Source: Dehalococcoides mccartyi CG5
GTDB taxonomy: Bacteria; Chloroflexota; Dehalococcoidia; Dehalococcoidales; Dehalococcoidaceae
Direction of reading: 5' to 3'
Assembly (NCBI RefSeq): GCF_000830885.1
Contig: NZ_CP006951.1
Coordinates: 744,001 to 808,000 of the forward strand
DNA: 64,000 nucleotides
The position numbers and the translations under genes were made by a program. The notes below the pieces were generated by a model. It had not been told where the DNA came from and searched no databases. It saw nothing but the letters and a program-made list of their open reading frames with translations. This document shows, in pieces, positions 1 to 8,966 of the stretch. The number at the start of each line of letters is the position of its first letter. Position 1 is the first letter of the stretch.

Positions 1-1282
1 ACTTGCGTTCGTCCAGCATAAGTTTTGTTTCGTTTGCCAGAACACTTGCAGGTACAAATTCTATGTGGTCTGCTTTTAAAAGACACCTGTCCTGAAATTT
101 TTTATTCAGTTCATCAGACAGCTTTTTAGCATCAAATTCCTTCTCATCATGCACACAGACAAACGTCAGTTCATCCCTGTTTGCCGGGCGGTTTATTTTT
201 ATCTGGTAACGGACTATTTCAGGAAAAAGCTTAAAGACATCTTCGGTCTGCTTGCCAACCACAAACATGCCCCGTACTTTTACTGCATCACCTACCCGCC
301 CTATTATGCCGCTGAGTTTATATGCAGTACGTCCGCAGCTGCATTTCTCTTTTTTCAAACAGGACAAATCACCGGTGCCAAAACGCATCAATCCCCAGGT
401 CTTGTTATTCACCGGAGTAACCACCACTTCACCAACTTCCCCTTCGGGCAGTTGTTTACCTGTTTTGGGGTCTACTATTTCCACTACATATTCATCAGAC
501 ATAAGGTGCAGGCCGTTTTTTTCTTCGCACTCATAGGCTAGACAACCGCCGGTTTCGGTCACTCCGTACGCCTGAAAAGTCTCTAAACCATAATCTTTTT
601 CAAGCGTCTTTCGGGTGGAAGATGTAAGCATCTCGCCCGTAAACCAAGCACGTTTAAGATTCAAGTCCTTTTTAACATCCAATCCCATCTCTTCGGCCTT
701 GCCCAGAAGGCTCAGCAGATAGCTGGGAGTACCTACAAATGCGGTTACTTTCAGCTCCTGAATTGTTTTAATCTGCATCTCGGTATGGCCTGTGCCGGAA
801 GCAATGGGGGTAGCCCCGCAGTCACGCAATCCTTCGTGGAAAAGTATGCCTGCCGGAGACAGGTGATAGGTAAAGGTGTTTATAACTATATCAGCCTTGC
901 GGAAACCGGCTGCCCAGAAAGAACGCCCAAACCAGTGAATAGTGCTGGTGTGCAGTGGTTCATAAACAGGACCGGGTGAAATAAATATGCGTTCAATATT
1001 ATCTTCAGGTATCATCAGAAAACCGCCATAAGGCAGGTTTTGTTTCTGCATCTCAATAAGGTCTGCTTTACGAATAATGGGCAACCTCTCCAGATCTTCC
1101 ACTTTGCGTATCAAATCCGGTTTAAGCCCGGCCTTTTGGAAAATCGCTTTGGTTGCTGCCGAATTTTCATATGCGTAGACAGTAGTTTCCTTCAGTCTGT
1201 TATTCAGAAATTCAACCCTTTCGTCAAGCCCCATCGCCTCCAGCTTGTCAAAGTGGTTGTTCTTGCCATTTTCTAAAGCCAT
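1..1282 (-). CDS. Phenylacetate-CoA ligase-like adenylate-forming enzyme (3' end cut by window)
   Basis: About 427 residues are visible, near the usual full length of PaaK-type ligases, so only the last few residues should lie beyond position 1. The family joins aryl acetates to CoA with ATP. The fold is recognisable: a YGVTETGG stretch near residue 250 (acyl-adenylate motif), GTGD near 325, a CSCGRT zinc-knuckle-like stretch near 340, and a C-terminal LDERK. The usual Ser/Thr/Gly-rich P-loop near residue 100 reads ISPGPVYEP instead of SSGTTGxPT, so activity is not assured. The ATG at 1280-1282 overlaps the end of livF by 10 nt, so the gene is translationally coupled to the Liv operon. Identification as a PaaK relative is firm; the substrate is unknown. 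Confidence 0.85.
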   Translation of the reverse strand, partial: MALENGKNNHFDKLEAMGLDERVEFLNNRLKETTVYAYENSAATKAIFQKAGLKPDLIRKVEDLERLPIIRKADLIEMQKQNLPYGGFLMIPEDNIERIFISPGPVYEPLHTSTIHWFGRSFWAAGFRKADIVINTFTYHLSPAGILFHEGLRDCGATPIASGTGHTEMQIKTIQELKVTAFVGTPSYLLSLLGKAEEMGLDVKKDLNLKRAWFTGEMLTSSTRKTLEKDYGLETFQAYGVTETGGCLAYECEEKNGLHLMSDEYVVEIVDPKTGKQLPEGEVGEVVVTPVNNKTWGLMRFGTGDLSCLKKEKCSCGRTAYKLSGIIGRVGDAVKVRGMFVVGKQTEDVFKLFPEIVRYQIKINRPANRDELTFVCVHDEKEFDAKKLSDELNKKFQDRCLLKADHIEFVPASVLANETKLMLDERK

Positions 1283-2064
1283 CTTTTACGCCTCTTGTAA
1301 TGTTTGACCTCACGATAGCTTTTTTTAGCGCCCACCGTGGAAAGCCCCATATAAAATTCCTTAACATCCTCGTTATTGGTTAAAAACGAAGTATCCCCAT
1401 CCAGCACTATTCGCCCGTTTTCCAGCACGTAGCCATAATGGGCAATGGATAGGGCAACTTTTACATTTTGCTCAACCAGTAGTACGGACGTGCCCTGTTC
1501 TTCGTTAAATCTTTTGATAATGCCGAATATCTCTTTGACCATAAGCGGTGCCAAACCAAGTGAAGGCTCATCCAGCATCATCAGTTTGGGGCGTGCCATC
1601 ATGGCACGCCCGATAACCAACATTTGCTGTTCCCCGCCGGAAAGATATCCGGCTGTATTATGCTGAACATGTTTCAGGCGGGGGAAATATTCATATACCA
1701 TAGATAAATCCGGTTTAATATTCTGCCGATCTTTCCGGTTAAAAGCCCCTACAATCAGGTTCTCCTCGGTGGTAAGGTGCTCAAAAACATGTCGGCCTTC
1801 CAAAGCCTGAACTATACCCAGCTTGCCGATAGCTTCCGGATTTTTTTTCTCAATCCGCGTGCCGTCCCACTCTATATTGCCGTCTGTGACCAGCCCTTCT
1901 TCAGTGTGCAGCAGGCCGGAAATAGCTTTGAGTGTGGTGGTTTTACCGGCACCGTTGCCACCCAGCAAAGCCACAATAGACTTCTCCGGCACTTCCAGCG
2001 AAACACCGTGAAGCACCTTGATAACGTTCAGGTAGGTAACCTCTATGTTATTTACTTTGAGCAT
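1273..2064 (-). CDS. livF: Branched-chain amino acid ABC transporter ATP-binding protein LivF
   Basis: This 263-residue cytoplasmic ATPase energises a Liv-type (HAAT family) importer. Walker A GGNGAGKTT lies near residue 35, the ABC signature LSGGEQQ near 141, and Walker B LMMLDEPS near 161, followed by a switch His region (LLVEQNV). Length and the N-terminal LKVNNIEV are typical of LivF rather than LivG, which carries an extra insertion. It lies 20 nt downstream of the first LivK gene in the minus-strand operon and overlaps the following ligase gene. No LivG is visible in the window; it may lie beyond position 1 or elsewhere. Confidence 0.93.
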   Translation of the reverse strand: MLKVNNIEVTYLNVIKVLHGVSLEVPEKSIVALLGGNGAGKTTTLKAISGLLHTEEGLVTDGNIEWDGTRIEKKNPEAIGKLGIVQALEGRHVFEHLTTEENLIVGAFNRKDRQNIKPDLSMVYEYFPRLKHVQHNTAGYLSGGEQQMLVIGRAMMARPKLMMLDEPSLGLAPLMVKEIFGIIKRFNEEQGTSVLLVEQNVKVALSIAHYGYVLENGRIVLDGDTSFLTNNEDVKEFYMGLSTVGAKKSYREVKHYKRRKRWL

Positions 2065-2084
2065 AGATAAAATATTACCTTTCG

Positions 2085-3371
2085 CTATTTGCCAAACCAG
2101 TCAAAATTTTCATAAGCAATACTGGGTGTTTCTATCCAGCCGCTTATTACCTTAAGCTGACCATCTTCAATTTTGAAAACCCGAACAGATTTTACCAAGC
2201 GGTTATCTCCGACCGAGTACGAAACAGGACCATGCAGCCCTCCCACGTCATACCCGTTCAACCTTTTTATGCCGAATTCTTCAATAATCTGAGGTGTCAG
2301 GGAATTAACGCCGCCGGGTGAATTCTCTATGGCCAGACGCAATATTTCAGCAATTATCAAACCCTCTGACCATGAAACGATATAATCCATGTTGCCATAA
2401 TTTTCAGGGTGGTATTTCAGACAGTATTCCTTCATTTTGGCCATGGCTGGAACATTTTCATCCCAACTCACAGTAGGATATACACCCAGTATCCCTTCAG
2501 CTTTGTCTGCTCCTAACAGCTCTACCAATGATTGGGTAAAGCCGCCATGACCACATCCTATCTGGACACCGGGGTAAATACCCAGCTCAATCATTTGCTT
2601 GACTATAACGGATGTCGGCTGAGGAGTGCTGGAGATGTATACTATGTCAGGATTCTGGTTTTTCATGTTTAACAGATTTGCGGTATCGTCATTAATAGTG
2701 GTGGAATGTTCGTATATACCTACTATTTCTACTCCCAGTTCCGCAGCCATAGCGGTTGCGGCATCACGCGCACCGTAACCGGTGGGATTTTGAAGTATCA
2801 TCAGGGCTACCTTTGGTTTACCCTCACCCTGCCAGATATTTTCCATATAATACTTCATAAAGGCTACCCAATCATCACCATAATCCGGCAGCTGGGAATA
2901 TATATGCTGGGGCGGATGGGTCAGAGAGGGTGAACTGAAAGTGGTAAAACCCGGAAAACCCGCTCGGTTGGCTATTTCCATGGATGCCTGCATATCTTTT
3001 GAGGAGTTGGTGGTAAAGAAAAGGCATTCTGAAGAAATAAACTCATTTATTACGGTTACCGCTATGGCAGTGTCATATTTGGTATCACGGAATATAGGCT
3101 CAATTTTATATCCATTTACCCCGCCTAGTTCATCATTAATATACTTTATAGCATCCAGTTTGGCATTACCCTGAGGTGTGCCTTTTTCAGCAGCCGGGCC
3201 GGTATAGCACACGCTAAGACCAACTTTTAGGGTTTTATTGGTCACCAAAGGGTCATTATTGTTATTACCGGTGATATTATCCAGATTACATCCGCTTAAA
3301 ACCACGGGTACAAGGGTAAGCACCAAAGCCATAAATATTCTAAAGCCGATTTCAGATTTTCCTAGTCTCAT
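2085..3371 (-). CDS. livK: Liv-type substrate-binding lipoprotein (paralogue 1)
   Basis: A 428-residue periplasmic-binding-protein family 6 (Leu/Ile/Val-binding-like) protein. It starts with a basic n-region and hydrophobic h-region ending in a lipobox, LSGC, at about residue 28, so it is probably an outer-face membrane-anchored lipoprotein that delivers ligand to LivHM. The type I binding fold is recognisable from LKVGLSVCYTGPAAEKG near residue 48. It is highly similar along its whole length to the gene at 3460-4752 (shared YIYSQLPDYGDDW/YAQLPDYGDSW, GYGARDAA, IGCGHGGFT blocks), so the two are a tandem duplication. The ligand cannot be told from sequence: amino acids, amides or aromatic acids are all bound by this family. 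Confidence 0.9.
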   Translation of the reverse strand: MRLGKSEIGFRIFMALVLTLVPVVLSGCNLDNITGNNNNDPLVTNKTLKVGLSVCYTGPAAEKGTPQGNAKLDAIKYINDELGGVNGYKIEPIFRDTKYDTAIAVTVINEFISSECLFFTTNSSKDMQASMEIANRAGFPGFTTFSSPSLTHPPQHIYSQLPDYGDDWVAFMKYYMENIWQGEGKPKVALMILQNPTGYGARDAATAMAAELGVEIVGIYEHSTTINDDTANLLNMKNQNPDIVYISSTPQPTSVIVKQMIELGIYPGVQIGCGHGGFTQSLVELLGADKAEGILGVYPTVSWDENVPAMAKMKEYCLKYHPENYGNMDYIVSWSEGLIIAEILRLAIENSPGGVNSLTPQIIEEFGIKRLNGYDVGGLHGPVSYSVGDNRLVKSVRVFKIEDGQLKVISGWIETPSIAYENFDWFGK

Positions 3372-3459
3372 CAGATCCCTCCTTTGAGGCTATATTATCT
3401 ATTATTAAGCTTCGCAACACAACTCCCCGCAGATCCCCCTGTACCCGTTTACAGCTGGT

Positions 3460-4752
3460 TTAGCTCCCAAACCAGCTAAAATCCTCGTATCTGATAAGCG
3501 GTGCTTCCACCCAGTCACTCAAGACCTGCATAACACCACCTGATATCTGGAATACCCGAACAGCTTTTGCCAGGCGGTTATCTCCGCTTGAGTATGAAAC
3601 AGGTCCTTGCAGACCACCCACGGCATAACCGTTAAGTTTCTTTATTCCGTATTCTTCAATAGCCTGAGGAGTCAGATTATCTATGCCTCCGGGGGTATTT
3701 ATAAGTGCCAAACGAAGTATTTCCGCCACCATCAAACCCTCAGACCATGAGGCGATATAATCCATATTGCCATAGTTGTCAGGGTGATATTTCAGGCAGT
3801 ATTCCTTCATTTTAGCCATTCCCGGCACATCTTCATCCCAGTTTACGGTGGGATAAACACCATAAATCCCTTCGGTATTGGTCACTCCGGCCAAATCTAT
3901 CAGGGCTTTGGTGAATCCCCCATGACCACAGCCTATAGTCACTCCGGGATAAATATCCATCTGGTTCATCTGTTTGATAATAACAGACGTGGGTTGAGGA
4001 GTGCTGGAAATAAAGACTACATCAGGGTTTTGCCCCTTGAGGTTTATCAGATTAGCCGTATCATCAGTGATAGTGGCAGAGTGTTCGTAAACACCCACTA
4101 TTTCTATACCTAAATCAGCAGCCAAAGCGTTTGCCGCATCACGAGCACCGTAACCGGTAGGATTCTGGAGTATCATAAGAGCCATCTTGGGAGTACCCTC
4201 TCCCTGCCAGATATTCTCCATGTAATATTTGGCAAAAGATGCCCAGCTGTCACCGTAATCCGGAAGCTGTGCATATATATGCTTCGGCGGATGGGTGCAA
4301 ACAGGCGAACTGAAGACAGTAAAACCGGGGAAATTTGCCCTGTTGGCAATCTCCATAGAGGCCTGCATTTCTTTTGAGGCGCAGGTGGTGAAGAATAAAC
4401 ATTCTTTATCCATCATTTCCTGCACAATAGTAGCCGCCAGTGAAGAATCATATTTGGTATCCCGCCAAAGGACTTCTATCTGGTATCCGTTTACGCCGCC
4501 CAATTCCTCATTTATGTATTTGATTGCATCCAGTTTGGCATTCCCCATCACAGAGCCTTTTTCAGCCGCAGGACCGGTATAAGGTATGGAAAAACCGACT
4601 TTTAAAGTGGGTTTTACAGTTCCGTCAGGATTATTGACATCAGTCTCGCTTGTGCCGCATCCCCCCGCCGCCACCGAAAAAAGCAAAAGGAGCATACTAA
4701 AAAAGGATAAAGCTCCCCTCTTTATCAATTGTTTACGGTTTTGCCCTAACAT
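3460..4752 (-). CDS. livK: Liv-type substrate-binding lipoprotein (paralogue 2)
   Basis: A 430-residue paralogue of the adjacent binding protein, with an AGGC lipobox near residue 32 after a hydrophobic stretch. The mature domain opens with LKVGFSIPYTGPAAEKG. Most conserved blocks are identical to paralogue 1; differences cluster in the N-terminal linker and in short loops (for example VTNTEG versus ADKAEG). This suggests a duplication kept for different ligand range or dosage. It sits 42 nt after livM and 88 nt before paralogue 1 in the same operon. The second gene has its own good RBS region (GGAG upstream). Confidence 0.9.
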   Translation of the reverse strand: MLGQNRKQLIKRGALSFFSMLLLLFSVAAGGCGTSETDVNNPDGTVKPTLKVGFSIPYTGPAAEKGSVMGNAKLDAIKYINEELGGVNGYQIEVLWRDTKYDSSLAATIVQEMMDKECLFFTTCASKEMQASMEIANRANFPGFTVFSSPVCTHPPKHIYAQLPDYGDSWASFAKYYMENIWQGEGTPKMALMILQNPTGYGARDAANALAADLGIEIVGVYEHSATITDDTANLINLKGQNPDVVFISSTPQPTSVIIKQMNQMDIYPGVTIGCGHGGFTKALIDLAGVTNTEGIYGVYPTVNWDEDVPGMAKMKEYCLKYHPDNYGNMDYIASWSEGLMVAEILRLALINTPGGIDNLTPQAIEEYGIKKLNGYAVGGLQGPVSYSSGDNRLAKAVRVFQISGGVMQVLSDWVEAPLIRYEDFSWFGS

Positions 4753-4794
4753 GATTTATGCTCCTCCTTCTTTTCTAATTTCCTATTTTTTCGC

Positions 4795-5847
4795 CTAATA
4801 CGAGAAAGGCCAATACCGGTAAGATGACTTGAACAACTGCCAGCGATGGGCGAGGCCCCTTGGTTCAAGCACCAGGAACAAGACGATTGCCAGACCGAAG
4901 ACCATAGGCCCAAGCCCGGCTGCAAACCCGGATGGCAACTGCGGAAAAGCAGAGCCCATAAGGGGAGATACATATTGCACTCCCTGTTGAAGCAGGCGGA
5001 TAAACAGTGTCCCTAATATAGGGCCTACCCCTGTACCCAATCCGCCGATAATCACAATACCTACATACAAAATAGAATCTGACAGAGTGAAGTTTTCAGC
5101 CGTCAAATAACCTATCCAGTGAGCCATGAGCGAACCTGCCACACCAGCCAGAAAACATCCGATGAAAAATGCCAGAAGCTTGTATCTAAATACATTTATA
5201 CCCATAACCTCGGCCGCCAAATCATTATCCCGTATGGCTACAAATGCCCGTCCTATACGGGTGCGGGCAATATTTTTCATAAAGAAGATAGCCAAAACCG
5301 CCACCAGCATAATGATGAAAAACTGGCTGCCCTGAGTAGTAAAGTCAAAGTTAAAAAGGTTGATTGGAGGTATCACAATGCCGTTGAAACCGCCGGTCAG
5401 ACCTGACCAGTGGTTTATTACCCAGATAATAATGAACTGGGCGGCAATGGTAGAAATGGCCAGATAAAACCCTTTTACCCGCAGGGAAGGCAACCCGAAC
5501 AAAACACCTACCAGCCCGGCCATAATGCCTGAGGCTATCATATCAAAGGGGAAAGGCACACCCAGCTTATTTGCCAAAATAGCGGTGGTGTATGCCCCTA
5601 CTGCAATAAAGCCGGCATGACCTACCGAAAGCTGGCCGCAATATCCCATCAATATATTTAAGCCGGCGGCGGCAATAACTGTAATGCCTATGAGGTTTAA
5701 TATCCCCAGCCAGTAACTGTTGATATTGAAAGGCAGGCTGAACAGGAGTATCAAAAAACCTATAAGCATGGCCCAGTGGGTTTTGGTACGGAAAATTGCC
5801 ATATCCGTCTTATAGCTAAAATTACGCGTTCCGCAAGGTAAATCCAT
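4795..5847 (-). CDS. livM: Branched-chain amino acid ABC transporter permease LivM
   Basis: A 350-residue integral membrane permease of the HAAT family, with around ten hydrophobic helices. LivM hallmarks include the glycine-rich start GLNILMGYCGQLSVGHAGF near residue 65, a cytoplasmic EAA-like loop GRAFVAIRDNDLAAEVMGI near 190, and GGLGTGVGPILGT near 270. The first ATG is preceded by GAGAGG inside the end of livH, so it is preferred; a second ATG at residue 16 is possible. It pairs with LivH (2-nt gap) to form the membrane channel. The C-terminus (ALAHRWQLFK-like) is typical. Confidence 0.92.
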   Translation of the reverse strand: MDLPCGTRNFSYKTDMAIFRTKTHWAMLIGFLILLFSLPFNINSYWLGILNLIGITVIAAAGLNILMGYCGQLSVGHAGFIAVGAYTTAILANKLGVPFPFDMIASGIMAGLVGVLFGLPSLRVKGFYLAISTIAAQFIIIWVINHWSGLTGGFNGIVIPPINLFNFDFTTQGSQFFIIMLVAVLAIFFMKNIARTRIGRAFVAIRDNDLAAEVMGINVFRYKLLAFFIGCFLAGVAGSLMAHWIGYLTAENFTLSDSILYVGIVIIGGLGTGVGPILGTLFIRLLQQGVQYVSPLMGSAFPQLPSGFAAGLGPMVFGLAIVLFLVLEPRGLAHRWQLFKSSYRYWPFSY

Positions 5848-5849
5848 GG

Positions 5850-6734
5850 CTATATCCTCTCGATGCGTTCCTGCCCAAACAGGCCATACGGCTTGATGAA
5901 CATTACTATGATAATGATGATAAAGGGTATCACTTCCTTGACACCCGGCCAGGTAAGGGCAGTGAGATAACCGCCTCCCAGATTTTCAGCCAAACCGATT
6001 ATAGGTCCGGCTATCATGGCACCCAGGAACGAATCAAGTCCGCCCAGTATCACCACTGAAAAGGCCTTGATACCGGTTTCCACCAGCCCCAGAGTGATAC
6101 CGCCGATACTGGACATTAATACCCCGCCCACTGCCGCTAAAACTATGGCCAGCATCCATGACAGTGAGAATATACGGGTTACGGGTATGCCGCAGGCCTG
6201 AACTGCCTGTTGGTCATCAGCAGTAGCCCTCATGGCTACACCCATTTTGTGATATTTGAAAAAGATGGTCAGCAGGGCAAAAAGCAGTAAAGATATGCCG
6301 GCCGCCCACACATATTCCTGCGAGATAACAGCTGAACCGATATGGATAGGCGTTTCGGGGAATATTTTCGGCATAGCTGCCACGCTCTGCGGCCAGACAA
6401 AACTGACTACACCCTCAAGGAAAAATCCCACCCCCAGTGTCACTGTAACCAATGAAAGAATAGGTTGGCCGATAAGCGGTCTGAGGATAATTCTTTCCAT
6501 CAGCCAGCCCAAAGCCAGTGCAAATAAAACCACACAGATAAATCCCAGCCAAAGGGGCATGCCTACCTGTGCCAGCATACTGTAGGTAAACCACGAGCAT
6601 ATAAGAACCATCTGCCCCAGTGCCAGATTGGCTACCGATGAGGATTTCCAGATAAGGGTAAAACCCAGAGCAATCAGAGAGTATACCAGACCGACTGTAA
6701 TGCCGGTTATTATATATTGTAATAAATCTGCCAT
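5850..6734 (-). CDS. livH: Branched-chain amino acid ABC transporter permease LivH
   Basis: A 294-residue membrane permease, the partner of LivM. It shows the LivH pattern: LVYSLIALGFTLIWKSSSVANLALGQM near residues 16-42, a cytoplasmic EAA-type loop MRATADDQQAVQACGI near 175, and VILGGLDSFLGAMIAGPIIG near 228. Length matches the family. It is the first transporter gene after the acyl-CoA synthetase, with a 9-nt gap, so both genes share one mRNA. Confidence 0.92.
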   Translation of the reverse strand: MADLLQYIITGITVGLVYSLIALGFTLIWKSSSVANLALGQMVLICSWFTYSMLAQVGMPLWLGFICVVLFALALGWLMERIILRPLIGQPILSLVTVTLGVGFFLEGVVSFVWPQSVAAMPKIFPETPIHIGSAVISQEYVWAAGISLLLFALLTIFFKYHKMGVAMRATADDQQAVQACGIPVTRIFSLSWMLAIVLAAVGGVLMSSIGGITLGLVETGIKAFSVVILGGLDSFLGAMIAGPIIGLAENLGGGYLTALTWPGVKEVIPFIIIIIVMFIKPYGLFGQERIERI

Positions 6735-6743
6735 AATCTCCGC

Positions 6744-8636
6744 CTACAAAGACCTTACTTTTATACTGGTAGTTACCACACCCTTGCGTCCGTCCCGATA
6801 GGTTACCGCCGCTTCCACCTTTACTTCCTTATTCAGATGGTACATGGCATCTATCAGGTCTTTATATCTTTCGGATACAAATCCCCGCCGAAGTTTTCGG
6901 GTACGGGTAAGTTCAGCTTCATCGGGGTCAAACTCTTTATGCAGCAAAACAAATTTCCTTACCCTAGAGCCTTCCGGCAAATAACTGTTTACCCTCATAA
7001 GGTCTTTGGCCACTAAATCAGCTATTTCATTTTTCTGGGAAAGATCTACAAAGGTAGTGAAATTCAAACGGTTTTTCTGTGCCCATTTGCTTACCATAGT
7101 GAAATCAATATTTATAATAGCGGTTACATATTCCTTGTCTTCACCGCCAACTACCATGGCATCTTTTATATAAGGGCTGAAACGCAAGCGTCCTTCAATA
7201 TACTGAGGGGCATATTTTATCCCGTTTGCCAGCACTCCCAAATCCTTAAGGCGGTCAAGGAATATCAGGTGACCCTTTTCGTTTATATTTACAGCATCAC
7301 CGGTAGCAAACCAGCCATCCCGAAAACTTTGGGCAGTTCTCTCAGGATCTTTGTAATAGCCGCTGAACATACAGTCACTGCGGATAAGGAGTTCACCTTC
7401 ATCTGTCAGGCGTACCTCAGTACCAAGCGCCGGCCGTCCCACACTTTCAAAGCTTATATCACCCTTCCCATGGGAAGAAATAAACCCGGCTTCAGTTGAA
7501 GCATAATTCTGCCTTAGCTCAATACCCATGGAATGTATCATTTTAAAAGTATCCAGCGAAAGCACCGAACTTCCGGTAACCCCGAATCTTACCTTGCTGA
7601 CTCCAAGTTTATCTTTCAAAGGATGAAACAGCAGAGCGTCTGCTATTTTATGGCCTACCATGAGAGGCAAACCGGGCTTGCCTCCGGTGAGAGTTTTTTC
7701 GGCCATTTTATATCCCACGGGTGAAAGCACTTTATAAGCCAAACGTTTCAAGGGGTGGGCGTCCATTATTTTTACCTGTATCTCACTTACCAGACTCTCC
7801 CACTGACGCGGGCCGTATATGACGAAATTAGGCCCAATCTCACGGGTATCTTCGGCTACCGTTTCCGGTTCTTCAGGAAAATTCAGGCGTGCCCCGGAGA
7901 GAATGTGGGGTATAGTGGCAAAAAAACTGTCCCCCACCCATGAGGCAGGGAAATTGGAAATAAGATCGTCTTTATAACTCAGCGGGTAACGGGCAACAAA
8001 ACCCTTTGCAGTAGTAATAAGGGAACGGTGGCTGAGCATAGCCCCTTTTTGCAGGCCGGTAGTACCTGAAGTGTAATAAACAAAGGCTATATCATCTGGT
8101 TTGGTAGTATCTAGCAGTCGCTCAAATAAATCTAGGTTGGCTTTTTCGTATTCCCTGCCCAGCTTTATTACTTCTTTAAAGCTTACAAGCATGGGGTCAT
8201 CGTAGTTTTTAAGCCCTTTGGGATCCCAGTAAATAATCTTAATTAAGTTTGGCAATTCGGGCAGCAGCTCAAGAAATTTGTCTGCCTGTTCTTGGTCATT
8301 TACCACTGCCACTCTTACTTCAGCATGGCTGGCAATATATTTAACCTCGTCAGGTATGGAATCAACGTATATACCGGTAGGAATTGCACCAATAGACTGG
8401 GCGGCAAATTCCGCCCAAAACCATTCGGGTTCATTATCGCCTATAATAGCCACCCGGTCGGAAGGTTTGGTACCCAGGCTAAGCAAACCCAAACCGAAAT
8501 ATTTTACGGTTTGATAATAATCACTCCAGGTATATTTTTGCCATATACCCAGATTTTTCATACACATGGCAGGCTTATCGCCCCATTGCTCGGCGTTATG
8601 TTTTACCAGTTTGGGTATCGTGTCTACTTCAGCCAT
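6744..8636 (-). CDS. AMP-dependent long-chain-type acyl-CoA synthetase
   Basis: A 630-residue adenylate-forming ligase that makes acyl-CoA from a carboxylic acid, ATP and CoA. The P-loop YYTSGTTGLQKG lies near residue 187, an A5-like NYASTEAG near 377, TGDAV near 445 and DRLKDLGVLANGIKYAP near 458. Length and the C-terminal RTRKLRRG agree with FadD/FACL-like enzymes rather than acetyl-CoA synthetase. It is the promoter-proximal gene of the Liv operon, after a leader of about 180 nt. Such synthetases are often linked to HAAT transporters. The acid substrate cannot be read from sequence; branched or aromatic acids fit the neighbourhood. Confidence 0.87.
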   Translation of the reverse strand: MAEVDTIPKLVKHNAEQWGDKPAMCMKNLGIWQKYTWSDYYQTVKYFGLGLLSLGTKPSDRVAIIGDNEPEWFWAEFAAQSIGAIPTGIYVDSIPDEVKYIASHAEVRVAVVNDQEQADKFLELLPELPNLIKIIYWDPKGLKNYDDPMLVSFKEVIKLGREYEKANLDLFERLLDTTKPDDIAFVYYTSGTTGLQKGAMLSHRSLITTAKGFVARYPLSYKDDLISNFPASWVGDSFFATIPHILSGARLNFPEEPETVAEDTREIGPNFVIYGPRQWESLVSEIQVKIMDAHPLKRLAYKVLSPVGYKMAEKTLTGGKPGLPLMVGHKIADALLFHPLKDKLGVSKVRFGVTGSSVLSLDTFKMIHSMGIELRQNYASTEAGFISSHGKGDISFESVGRPALGTEVRLTDEGELLIRSDCMFSGYYKDPERTAQSFRDGWFATGDAVNINEKGHLIFLDRLKDLGVLANGIKYAPQYIEGRLRFSPYIKDAMVVGGEDKEYVTAIINIDFTMVSKWAQKNRLNFTTFVDLSQKNEIADLVAKDLMRVNSYLPEGSRVRKFVLLHKEFDPDEAELTRTRKLRRGFVSERYKDLIDAMYHLNKEVKVEAAVTYRDGRKGVVTTSIKVRSL

Positions 8637-8818
8637 AACAACCCTCTTTATTTATCTGCCTAAAAAACTTCACCTCCCGCGTGGGGGAGGTGAGTCTGTA
8701 AAACACTGTTACCTATAAATCGGTTTACCTATTTTTACTCATCAGCTACCCCCGAAAGCGCACACAGGGTGCGCCCGGTAAACATGAAGCAAAAATAAGT
8801 GTAGCCTGCGTATTTCAT
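8637..8818 (-). promoter_or_regulatory. Structured 5' leader with terminator/attenuator hairpin before the acyl-CoA synthetase-Liv operon
   Basis: Transcription from the promoter at 8825-8853 would give a leader of about 180 nt. It contains a perfect 6-bp hairpin (8758-8763 with 8769-8774). Closer to the gene is a perfect 8-bp GC-rich stem (8671-8678 with 8685-8692) followed on the minus strand by a six-T run, a good intrinsic terminator before the first gene. A G5 tract (complement of 8749-8753) could instead pair with the C5 tract in the terminator arm (complement of 8683-8687), a possible antiterminator. No known riboswitch or T-box core was recognised. Confidence 0.6.
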
Positions 8819-8824
8819 TGGCGT

Positions 8825-8853
8825 AGTGTAACACAGGAACAAATAGGTGTCAA
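8825..8853 (-). promoter_or_regulatory. Sigma-70-type promoter of the acyl-CoA synthetase-Liv operon
   Basis: On the minus strand there is TTGACA (8848-8853), a 17-nt spacer and TACACT (8825-8830). The -35 is consensus and the spacing ideal. It diverges from the iorA promoter at 8908-8936. Confidence 0.8.
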
Positions 8854-8907
8854 ACAATATTCTTTTATATTCTAATAGTTGGTCAGTAGCGTATAAATAC
8901 TGCCTGA

Positions 8908-8936
8908 TTGACAAGCCGAAAGCTATTGATTATTCT
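8908..8936 (+). promoter_or_regulatory. Sigma-70-type promoter of iorAB
   Basis: TTGACA (8908-8913), 17-nt spacer, TATTCT (8931-8936). The predicted transcript starts near 8943, about 24 nt before the TTG start codon chosen for iorA, which excludes the longer in-frame start at 8847. Confidence 0.75.
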
Positions 8937-8966
8937 AGAACTATTATCCAACGGGAGAACAAGGTC

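Noticed and set aside
8726-8752. CTGATGAG on the minus strand, resembling a hammerhead ribozyme core
   Set aside because: The required GAAAC box and stems around it are absent within the expected distance.
8847-8966. Longer N-terminus for iorA starting at 8847
   Set aside because: It would begin in the divergent promoter's -35 and run through the iorA promoter; the downstream TTG has an RBS and matches the family start.
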